From JACQFK01 sp964619955 (GTDB taxonomy: Bacteria > Planctomycetota > MHYJ01 > JACPRB01), in assembly GCA_964619955.1 (NCBI GenBank), contig CAZUJF010000037.1:1-55133 (forward strand): a stretch of DNA of 55,133 nucleotides. Reading direction: 5' to 3'. How positions within the stretch are numbered: the first letter of the stretch is position 1; every line of letters starts with the position of its first letter. Made by a program: the position numbers and the translations under genes. Shown one piece after another: positions 41,945 through 48,827 of this stretch. The notes beneath the pieces were generated by a model. That model did no database searches and was not told the origin of the DNA. It saw only the letters and a list, made by a program, of their open reading frames with translations.

Positions 41945-43195
41945 ATGCCGATCACGAAAGCCGCCGACCTGCGCCGCATCCTCGACCGCGTGGTCGCGGA
42001 GACGCCGGTGCGCGACATCCACACGCACCTCTACGACCCCGCCTTCGGCGACCTGCTGCTCTGGGGCGTGGACGAGCTGCTGACCTATCACTACCTGGTG
42101 GCGGAGTACTTCCGCGTCTCCAGCCAGTCCTACGCGGACTTCTGGGCGCTCTCCAAGGCCCAACGGGCGGACCGGATCTGGAAGAAGCTCTTCCTGGACC
42201 ACAGCCCGCTGAGCGAGGCCGCGCGCGGGGTGCTGACCGTGTTCCAGGCGCTCGGCATCGACGTGCGCAAGCGGGACCTGCGCAGCGTGCGCAAGTGGTA
42301 TGCGGAGCAGAAGGCCTGGAAGTTCATCGACCTCGTCTTCAAGACCGCGAACCTGCGCGAAGTCGTGATGACGAACGACCCCTTCGACGACGCGGAGCGC
42401 CCCGTCTGGGAGCGGGGATACCAGCAGGACCCGCGTTTCCGGCCGGCGCTGCGCATCGATCCGGTGCTGCTGGGCTGGGACAAGGCCTGGCCGCGGCTGA
42501 AGGAGTGGGGGTATCAGGTCGGCGCCTCCCTGGACGCGGCGGTGCTGAAGGAGGTCGCGCGCTTCTTCCGCGACTGGGCGCTGAAGACGAAGGGTCTCTA
42601 CGTCGGGGTCTCGCTCCCGCCGGAGTTCCGGATGCCGGACGCCTCGACGACGTCGAAGATCTTCGAGGGCGCGCTGCTGCCCGTCTGCCAGGAGCTCAAC
42701 CTGCCGGTCGCGCTCATGATCGGCGTGCGCCGGCAGGTGAACCCCGAACTGCGCATGGCGGGCGACGGCATGGGCCGCGGCTCGGTCGAGTCCGTCGAAT
42801 GGCTGTGCAAGACGTACCCGAAGAACAAGTTCATGGCGACCTTCCTCTCGCGCGAGAACCAGCACCAGGCCTGCGTGGCCGCGCGCAAGTTCCGCAACCT
42901 GCTGCTCTTCGGCTGCTGGTGGTTCGTGAACAACCCGTCGATCATCGAGGAGATGACGCTCGAGCGCCTGGAGCTGCTGGGGACCTCGTTCATCCCGCAG
43001 CACTCGGACGCGCGCATCCTCGACCAGGTGCTCTACAAGTGGGCGCACTCGCGCCGCATCATCGGCGACGTGCTCTTCCGGAAGTACTCGGACCTCCTGG
43101 CGGCCGGCTGGGCCCTGGAGGAGGGGGATCTCAAACGCGACGTCGACGGCTTCTTCGGCGGCAACTTCGAGTCGTTCCTGGAGCGGAAGCTTTAG
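41945..43195 (+). CDS. Glucuronate isomerase-like metal-dependent enzyme
   Basis: A 416-residue member of the amidohydrolase-fold uronate isomerase family. The metal motif His26-Thr-His28 lies in VRDIHTHLYDP, and later LPVALMIGVRRQVNP, KNKFMATFLSRENQHQ, GCWWFVNNPSIIEEM and PQHSDARI match UxaC-type enzymes, although it is shorter than typical UxaC (about 470). It may act on another sugar acid. Starts 3 bp after the Gfo/Idh/MocA gene; its last 4 bases overlap the converging membrane-protein gene. Confidence 0.87.
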   Translation: MPITKAADLRRILDRVVAETPVRDIHTHLYDPAFGDLLLWGVDELLTYHYLVAEYFRVSSQSYADFWALSKAQRADRIWKKLFLDHSPLSEAARGVLTVFQALGIDVRKRDLRSVRKWYAEQKAWKFIDLVFKTANLREVVMTNDPFDDAERPVWERGYQQDPRFRPALRIDPVLLGWDKAWPRLKEWGYQVGASLDAAVLKEVARFFRDWALKTKGLYVGVSLPPEFRMPDASTTSKIFEGALLPVCQELNLPVALMIGVRRQVNPELRMAGDGMGRGSVESVEWLCKTYPKNKFMATFLSRENQHQACVAARKFRNLLLFGCWWFVNNPSIIEEMTLERLELLGTSFIPQHSDARILDQVLYKWAHSRRIIGDVLFRKYSDLLAAGWALEEGDLKRDVDGFFGGNFESFLERKL

Positions 43196-44433
43196 GCCGC
43201 GGGCCGGGAGGCCTCGGCCGTCCAGACCGTCCAGGCCCAGAACGCGGGGGCCAGGTGCATGAGCAGCCGCGTGTCCTCGACCCGGATCATCGCCTTGAGC
43301 GTGTCCGGCGGCATCGTCGACCAGACGGCGATGTAGGCCCCCAGCTGCAGCCCGAGCGGGACCAGCCAGCGCGCGTCCTCCCGCGTCAGCGCGCGGTCTT
43401 TCAGCCGGACGGCCAGCGTCGCCAGCCCGGCGATCCAGAGGAGCGACCAGCTCTTGAGCGCGGCGAATTCCGAGAGCAGACGCCGTGCGATCAGCGGGAG
43501 ATTGGCCGCGTGCGGCGTCAGGAAGTGACGGGGGAGATAGTCGCTGTCCGCGGGCAGGAGGCGCGCGGTCAGCATCCAGGCGACGGCCGCGACGGCCGGG
43601 ATGACCACCGGACGCCAGCCCCGCACGAGCGCGAAGCCGACGAGGAACGCGACGCCCTCGTCCTTCATCAGCGCCCCCGCCGTCAGGAGGAGCACCGCGA
43701 GCGGCGTCTCGGAGGCCAGCGCGAGCAGGAAGATCATCGCGAGCGGGGCGTCGGCGTAGGCGGTGACCGCGCCTCCGGAGTCGCGCCAGAGCACGGGCAG
43801 CCAGGCCGCGAAGGCGACGCTCAGCGCCGCGGCGTTGCGGCTGCAGCGGCCGCGCACCGCGTCGTAGCAGGCCGCGAGCGCGGCGATTTCGAGCAGCGCG
43901 AACCAGAGCCGGAGGCCGCGGCCGCCGTCCACGCCGGCGAGCAGGTTCAGGTTCGCGTAGAGGCAGGGCAGCAGCAGCGGCCGGCGGTGGGCCTGGTGGA
44001 TGCGGGCGGGATCGGTGAAGTCGGCATTCCACACGGTCCCGTGCGTCGCGATCGAACGGGCCTTGAAGACGTAGAACGCGTCGGCGTCGAAGCCCAGCAG
44101 CGGCCAGGAGAGGGCGCCGTAGACGAGCAGGAGCGCGGCGGGGACGAGCAGCCAGGCGGGCCAGGGCGGCCGGCGCCAGACGGCCTCGCGCAGGCAGGCC
44201 GGGCGCAGCAGCGGCAGCAGCAGCAGGGGACCCGCCAGCACGGCCGGCAGCGTGACGGGAACCCGGACGATCAGGAGCAGGTGGGTCCAGAGGGCCGTCG
44301 CGAGCGCGCCCGTGAAGAAGGCGAGGCCGAGGAGGCCGGGTCCGCTGCGCGGACGGCGGGCGAGCCGGGAGACGAGCGCGAGCCCCGCGGCGCTGCTGAG
44401 CAGGACGACGAGCGCGAACCTAACGCCCGCCAT
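43192..44433 (-). CDS. GT-C-like polytopic membrane protein
   Basis: A 413-residue protein with about ten membrane helices. The first external loop contains WPLLGFDADAFYVFKARSIA, whose Asp residues match the catalytic position of GT-C glycosyltransferases (GT39/ArnT-like), and ALMKDEGVAFLVG is typical of this group. It probably transfers a sugar from a lipid-linked donor on the outer side of the membrane; the acceptor is unknown. Its start overlaps the end of the 135-residue gene by 14 bp. Confidence 0.82.
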   Translation of the reverse strand: MAGVRFALVVLLSSAAGLALVSRLARRPRSGPGLLGLAFFTGALATALWTHLLLIVRVPVTLPAVLAGPLLLLPLLRPACLREAVWRRPPWPAWLLVPAALLLVYGALSWPLLGFDADAFYVFKARSIATHGTVWNADFTDPARIHQAHRRPLLLPCLYANLNLLAGVDGGRGLRLWFALLEIAALAACYDAVRGRCSRNAAALSVAFAAWLPVLWRDSGGAVTAYADAPLAMIFLLALASETPLAVLLLTAGALMKDEGVAFLVGFALVRGWRPVVIPAVAAVAWMLTARLLPADSDYLPRHFLTPHAANLPLIARRLLSEFAALKSWSLLWIAGLATLAVRLKDRALTREDARWLVPLGLQLGAYIAVWSTMPPDTLKAMIRVEDTRLLMHLAPAFWAWTVWTAEASRPAA

Positions 44434-44827
44434 CGAGCCTCCGGCTGTAGGCGGCGGAGGGCTGGAATTCCCGTCCGCCCAGCCCGATCACCCAGGTGAG
44501 CCGCTTCGCGGCGATCCAGTCGCGGGCGTCCTCGACCCGGTCCACCCCGGGGGGCAGGAGATAACAGGGCCGCGGGGCGAGCCGGGAGTTCAGGAGCACG
44601 ACTTCCGACGAGAGCCGGGCGGGGTCGGGGGCCGCGATGAGGATGCGGGCGTCGGCGGGGATTCCCGGGACGGTCCCGTTCATCCAGATCTGGAAGGGGC
44701 CGGGCTCCTGCCGGCCCCATTCCCGCAGCTGCCGGACGGCCATGACGCCGGAGATGCCGAATCCGGCGAGCAGCGCGAGGGCCAGGAGGCGCCGTCGCGG
44801 GGACGGGACGGTCGGGGCGTCGGGCAT
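44420..44827 (-). CDS. Small membrane-anchored partner protein
   Basis: A 135-residue protein with one N-terminal helix (residues 14-31, LLALALLAGFGISGVMAV) and an exposed part with TVPGIPADARILIAAPDPARL and VDRVEDARDWIAAKRLTWVI. Such short companions are common beside GT-C enzymes; function unknown. Overlaps the GT-C-like gene by 14 bp, so the two are cotranscribed. It has no Shine-Dalgarno and a TACACT box 13 bases upstream. Confidence 0.78.
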   Translation of the reverse strand: MPDAPTVPSPRRRLLALALLAGFGISGVMAVRQLREWGRQEPGPFQIWMNGTVPGIPADARILIAAPDPARLSSEVVLLNSRLAPRPCYLLPPGVDRVEDARDWIAAKRLTWVIGLGGREFQPSAAYSRRLDGGR

Positions 44828-44851
44828 GGGATGGGGTTCCAGTGTAGTCGG
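44828..44851 (-). promoter_or_regulatory. Near-leaderless promoter with recurring box
   Basis: TACACT at 44846-44841, followed by GGAACC, lies 13 bases before the ATG at 44827. The TACACTGGAACC core and the 13-base distance match the 20665 promoter exactly. Confidence 0.6.
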
Positions 44852-44893
44852 CGGAGGCGGCCCGGGGAGTGAAAAAGCGCCGCGGGTTCGGCT

Positions 44894-46138
44894 TCAGACA
44901 CCCCACAGCGAGGAGAGGGGGGCCGCCCAGAGGCGCTCGCCCATCGGCAGGACCTCGGTGCCGTCGTAGAGAAGAAGGCCGGCGACCAGCGAACGGCCCG
45001 CCACCACGGAAAGGCGTCGGAGCCCGCGGAAGTCCCCGGCTTTCACCGTCGCAGAAGCCTTCACCTCCACGCCCACCAGCCGTCCCCGGCCGTCCTCCAG
45101 GACGACGTCGACTTCGTTCTGGTCCTGGTCCCTGAAATACAGGAGCGCCGGTTCGAGGGGCCCGGCCGCGGCGAGCTTCAAGAGTTCGCCGACGACGAAG
45201 GATTCCAGGACGTGGCCCCAGCGGACCCGGTCCTCGTCCGGAACCGGGGCCTCGAGACCCTGGAGGACGGAGAGGAGGCCCGAATCAAGGAACTGGATCT
45301 TCGGACGTCGCACCAGCCGCTTGAGCCGGTTCGGCCCCCACGGCTCGATCCGGCGCAGCAGGTACATCTGCTCGAAAATCCCGAGGTAGCGGGCCGCCGT
45401 CTTGTGATCCAAGCCGACCCGCGCGCCCAGTTCCGAGTAATTGCAGATCTGGCCCGCGCCCTCCGCGAGGACACGCAGCAGTCGGGCCAGGTGATCCGTC
45501 TTCTCCACCTCCGCCAGGTCCTTCACGTCGCGCCGGATCAGCGCGTCCAGGTACTGGCGCACCCAGGACCTCCGACGGGGAAGCGTCGGCCGAGCGACCA
45601 CCTCCGGGTAGCCGCCGGCCAGGACCGCGTGGACAAGATCCTCGCCGACCAGCGGGGACGCGGGTTGCGGGACCCGTCCCTCGAACACCTCGGCCAGCCA
45701 GCGCCCCTGGGTCCGGCGCAGTTCCCCCTGGGCGAACGGGAGCAGCGTTACCGATTCCATGCGCCCGGCCAGGGATTCCGCGACGGTCGGCAGCGTCATC
45801 AGGTCGGCCGATCCCGTCAGCAGGAAACGACCGAACCTTCGGTCCTCATCGACGCTCTTCTTTACGGCCCGAAGCAGCCCCGGAGCGCGCTGGACTTCAT
45901 CGAAAACGGCCCGGTCCAGCGCCCGGACCAGCCCCGCGGGATCTTCCCGCGCCGAAAGGAGCGTCCCCTCGTCGTCGAGGGTCAGGTATCGCAGTCCGTG
46001 CTTCGCCGCCAGTCGCCGGGCCAGGGTGGTCTTCCCCGCCTGCCGTGGACCGGCGATCAGCGTCACCGGCGTATCCGCCAGAGCCGCCTCAATCCGACCT
46101 TCCACCCAGCGGGGCAGCAGGCTCCCGACGTCTCCCAT
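44894..46138 (-). CDS. AAA ATPase with DUF4143 domain
   Basis: A 414-residue solitary ATPase. AAA_14-type P-loop: Walker A AGPRQAGKTT (29-38), Walker B AVFDEVQR with Asp80-Glu81, sensor FLLTGSADL. The C-terminal DUF4143 domain includes RRPKIQFLDSGLLSVLQGLE and a nuclease-like part, LYFRDQDQNEVDVVLEDGRG followed by GVEVKASATV (D-ExK arrangement of PD-(D/E)XK folds). Function of the family is not established. The gene stands alone between unrelated units and has three phased repeats over its promoter. The ATG at 46138 would be the first codon of a leaderless transcript. Confidence 0.92.
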   Translation of the reverse strand: MGDVGSLLPRWVEGRIEAALADTPVTLIAGPRQAGKTTLARRLAAKHGLRYLTLDDEGTLLSAREDPAGLVRALDRAVFDEVQRAPGLLRAVKKSVDEDRRFGRFLLTGSADLMTLPTVAESLAGRMESVTLLPFAQGELRRTQGRWLAEVFEGRVPQPASPLVGEDLVHAVLAGGYPEVVARPTLPRRRSWVRQYLDALIRRDVKDLAEVEKTDHLARLLRVLAEGAGQICNYSELGARVGLDHKTAARYLGIFEQMYLLRRIEPWGPNRLKRLVRRPKIQFLDSGLLSVLQGLEAPVPDEDRVRWGHVLESFVVGELLKLAAAGPLEPALLYFRDQDQNEVDVVLEDGRGRLVGVEVKASATVKAGDFRGLRRLSVVAGRSLVAGLLLYDGTEVLPMGERLWAAPLSSLWGV

Positions 46139-46150
46139 ACCCGCAGAATA
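46139..46150 (-). promoter_or_regulatory. Leaderless-type -10 box of the ATPase gene
   Basis: TATTCT at 46150-46145 is 6 bases before the ATG at 46138; the first phased repeat begins 1 base upstream of it. Confidence 0.5.
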
Positions 46151-46151
46151 C

Positions 46152-46208
46152 CGTGTGTTTGGGATTCAAGCAACGTGTATTTGGGAGGCAATATGCGTGT
46201 GTTTGGGA
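46152..46208. repeat. Three 13-bp direct repeats at exact 22-bp spacing
   Basis: CGTGTGTTTGGGA at 46152-46164, CGTGTATTTGGGA at 46174-46186 and CGTGTGTTTGGGA at 46196-46208: period exactly 22 bp, about two helical turns, so a bound protein would sit on one face of DNA. They span the region just upstream of the -10 box of the AAA/DUF4143 gene and look like operator sites. Confidence 0.85.
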
Positions 46209-46244
46209 GGCCTCGTGAACGCCCGGCTGCGTTTTGGAAGGGGG

Positions 46245-46272
46245 CGGGAAGCCGGGGAGCCCCGCCTTCCCG
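46245..46272. other. Strong nested hairpin upstream of the propeller-cytochrome gene
   Basis: CGGGAAG pairs with CTTCCCG, and an inner CGGGG pairs with CCCCG. It lies 18 bp upstream of the TATACT box at 46290. It may be an end-of-unit hairpin or part of the promoter; no T tract. Confidence 0.4.
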
Positions 46273-46289
46273 GCGCCCCTTCGGAGCGT

Positions 46290-46304
46290 TATACTTGCTG
46301 AACG
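46290..46304 (+). promoter_or_regulatory. Near-leaderless promoter of the propeller-cytochrome gene
   Basis: TATACT at 46290-46295 lies 9 bases before the ATG at 46305; no ribosome-binding site is seen. Confidence 0.55.
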
Positions 46305-48644
46305 ATGTTACTCATGTGGGCCGCGCTCCTGGCCGTCCAGGACAAGCCGTTCGACGTTCCGAAGGACTACGAGGTCCGGCTCGTCGCGGCGGAGCCGGAC
46401 GTCGCGGACCCCGTGGCGATCGCCGTGGACGCCGGCGGCCGCCTCTACGTGAGCGAGTCGCACACCTACCGCTACGGCCCCGCCCGCTCGCCCGTCCGGC
46501 CGGTCACGAATCCCATCCGGCTCCTGGAGCTGGGGCCCGACGGGCGCCTGCTTCGCTCCTCGGTCGCGGCCGAGGGCTTCCCCGAGCCCGTGATGGGCCT
46601 CGCCGCCCACGAAGGCCGGCTGTACGCGACCACCCAGGACGAGCTCTTCGTCATGAACATCGCCCCCGACGGCAGACTCCTGGACCGGCGCTGCCTGGTC
46701 CGGGACGAGCGCAAGGCCTGGAACCCCTTCGGCTTCTACCGCGTCCGCATGGGCCCCGACGGGTACCTCTGGTTCAGCATCGGCGACGGACGCTACGAAG
46801 GCAAGACCATCCATCTCACGGGAACGGACGGACGCCGGGTCCGGGTCCGCGGCGAGTGCGGCGGCGTGTTCCGCTGCGCCCCCGACGGCTCGAAGCTCGA
46901 GTGCGTGGTCCAGGGCCTGCGCACCGTCTTCGCCTTCGACTTCGACGCCGGCGGCCGCCTCTGGCTGGCGGAGAACGGGGAGGGATCCCCCAACCGGCTG
47001 ATCGAGGCGGTGCGGGGCGCGGACTACGGCTACAAGACCCGCCCCGTCGTCCCCGGGTTCCTGGAGGGCGAACTCCCGTTCGCGCCTCCGCTGCGCGTCC
47101 TGGGCCCGGGTTCCTACACGACGCTCCTGTTCCATCGCGGCGGGATGCTCCTGGTCAACTGGGGCAGCCACGGGGAGGCCCCCCGCAACCGGGGCATCGA
47201 GCGCTTCACGAGCCGTCCCGACGGGACGCTGGAGAAGGCCGCCCCGTTCCTGACCACGTCCGATCCCCGCTTCCGCCCGACGCAGCTCGCCGCGGGGCCC
47301 GGGGGGGATCTCTACCTCCTCGACTGGGACGGACGCGACGATGAAAGCGACCGGACGGGCCGCGTGTTCCGGATCGGTCCCAAGGGGCCGGCCCCCGCTC
47401 CGGACCCCCTCCCCTGCGACGCCTCCGCCGAACAACGCTTCGAGGAGGCGCTGGCGCTGGACGTCGTCGCGGCGGCCGGACTCGCCTCGACCCCCCGGGA
47501 GACCTACCGCGCGGGGCAGGAGTTCGCGCGCCGCGGCGACCCGGCCGCCTTCCCGAGGCTGAAGACCGCCAGCCCGCGCGCGGCCCTGGTCGCCGCGGAC
47601 GTCGCCGCGCACGAGGGGCGGCCGCTCCCCGGCGTCTCGCTCGGCCTGCTGCTCGGCGAACACCTGGCCGGGCCCGGCGTCCCCCCGGCGGAGTTCCTGC
47701 GCGGATGCAACACGCTCCGTGCGCTCGGGATCCCGCTGGACGGCGGGGTCGGGGCCCGCTTCCTGGACCTGCTCCGGGCCGGCGGGATCGCCGCGGACGA
47801 CCGCGAGAGCCGGATCACGGCGCTCCGCCTGCTCCCGGAACTGCCGGCGTCCGATTTCCTCGTGCGGGCGCTCCGGGACGGCGACCCAGCCGTCCTCCGC
47901 GAGGCGAACCTGGCGACGCGCCGGCTTCTGCCGAAGGACGCGGCGACGCGGGAGGCCGTCCTCGACGCGACCCGGAGCGCGAAGCGCAGCGAGGCGCGCG
48001 CGGACGCCGCGTACACCCTCGCGGCGCTCCAGGAGAAGCCCTCGATCGAGGCGTGGCGGGATCTGATCGGCGCCAAGGAGCCCGAGGTTGCGGCGGCGTC
48101 CTTCCGCGCGCTGCGGAGGTTCTCGGGCGACCCGGCCGTCGCGGAGCTCCTGCGCGGCTCCGCCCACTTCGTCCGCGAAACGACCCGCCCGGGGAAGGAC
48201 AAGGCGGGGCTGCGGGCGAAGCTCGTTTCCGCCTCTCCGCTCCTGGGCCGGCTGGCGTTCGCCAATTCCGCGTCGGGGTGCATCAAGTGCCACCGGGCGG
48301 GAGGGGTCGGCGGCACGGTGGGTCCGGCGCTCGACGGCCTCGCCTCGGCCCAGGGCGCGGACTACATCCTCGAATCGATCCTGGAGCCGAGCCGGATCAT
48401 CAAGACGGGATTCGAGGCGGAGCAGGTGGAGACCTCGGACGGCGACGTGCTCGTGGGCGTGGTGAGCCGCTCCGGGGAGAACCTGGTCGTCGTGGACGGG
48501 ACGGGCGAAGCGCGCACGCTCGCGCCGGCGCGGGTCCGGAACCGGAAGCGCACGGAACTCTCGCCGATGCCGGAGGGGCTCGAGGCCGCGATGAGCGAGG
48601 CGGAACTCGCGGATCTCGTGGCGTGGCTCCTCACCCTCCGTTGA
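46305..48644 (+). CDS. PVC-type beta-propeller protein with haem-binding domain
   Basis: A 779-residue secreted protein. A short hydrophobic start (MLLMWAALLAVQ) precedes a sugar/aldose dehydrogenase-like propeller (about 20-360; VADPVAIAVDAGGRLYVSES, GYLWFSIGDGRYEGKTIHLTG, FAFDFDAGGRLWLAENGEG), a HEAT-like region (about 390-620) and a C-terminal cytochrome domain: CIKCHRAGG with Cys659-His663 and LEPSRIIKTGFE, then LVAWLLTLR. This layout is the PVC-superfamily type known mainly from Planctomycetota and Verrucomicrobiota. Substrate unknown. It probably carries electrons from a periplasmic oxidation. Confidence 0.93.
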   Translation: MLLMWAALLAVQDKPFDVPKDYEVRLVAAEPDVADPVAIAVDAGGRLYVSESHTYRYGPARSPVRPVTNPIRLLELGPDGRLLRSSVAAEGFPEPVMGLAAHEGRLYATTQDELFVMNIAPDGRLLDRRCLVRDERKAWNPFGFYRVRMGPDGYLWFSIGDGRYEGKTIHLTGTDGRRVRVRGECGGVFRCAPDGSKLECVVQGLRTVFAFDFDAGGRLWLAENGEGSPNRLIEAVRGADYGYKTRPVVPGFLEGELPFAPPLRVLGPGSYTTLLFHRGGMLLVNWGSHGEAPRNRGIERFTSRPDGTLEKAAPFLTTSDPRFRPTQLAAGPGGDLYLLDWDGRDDESDRTGRVFRIGPKGPAPAPDPLPCDASAEQRFEEALALDVVAAAGLASTPRETYRAGQEFARRGDPAAFPRLKTASPRAALVAADVAAHEGRPLPGVSLGLLLGEHLAGPGVPPAEFLRGCNTLRALGIPLDGGVGARFLDLLRAGGIAADDRESRITALRLLPELPASDFLVRALRDGDPAVLREANLATRRLLPKDAATREAVLDATRSAKRSEARADAAYTLAALQEKPSIEAWRDLIGAKEPEVAAASFRALRRFSGDPAVAELLRGSAHFVRETTRPGKDKAGLRAKLVSASPLLGRLAFANSASGCIKCHRAGGVGGTVGPALDGLASAQGADYILESILEPSRIIKTGFEAEQVETSDGDVLVGVVSRSGENLVVVDGTGEARTLAPARVRNRKRTELSPMPEGLEAAMSEAELADLVAWLLTLR

Positions 48645-48827
48645 GCCGCCGCCCGCCTTGAAGGAACTTCGAGGTTCGGGACATCGAGCGGCGCCCCTCA
48701 GGGGTATAGCTATCAGGACCCGCCATTAGTGTCCTAGGTTAAGTAAGAGGCCGGCGGGTCCGCTTGCGGAGGTTCGCGCGGGGGCGCATCGGGCCGATGC
48801 CCCCCGGGCGGCGAGGAAGGGTGCAGG
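48645..48827. other. Intergenic region with long-loop hairpin
   Basis: GGACCCGCC (48716-48724) pairs with GGCGGGTCC (48753-48761) around a 28-base loop containing CCTAGG. The remaining sequence shows no gene. It could be a terminator variant or regulatory structure; no poly-T follows. Confidence 0.45.

Noticed and set aside
40882..44499. 1205-codon plus-strand frame and a 1142-codon minus-strand frame (40604-44032) over the 40733-43195 genes
   Set aside because: Both lie in other frames of strongly supported Gfo/Idh/MocA and uronate-isomerase-like genes.
44894..46138. Toxin-antitoxin or defence island around the AAA/DUF4143 gene
   Set aside because: There is no second small gene or known defence gene beside it; the neighbours are a GT-C-like pair and a PVC-type propeller protein.
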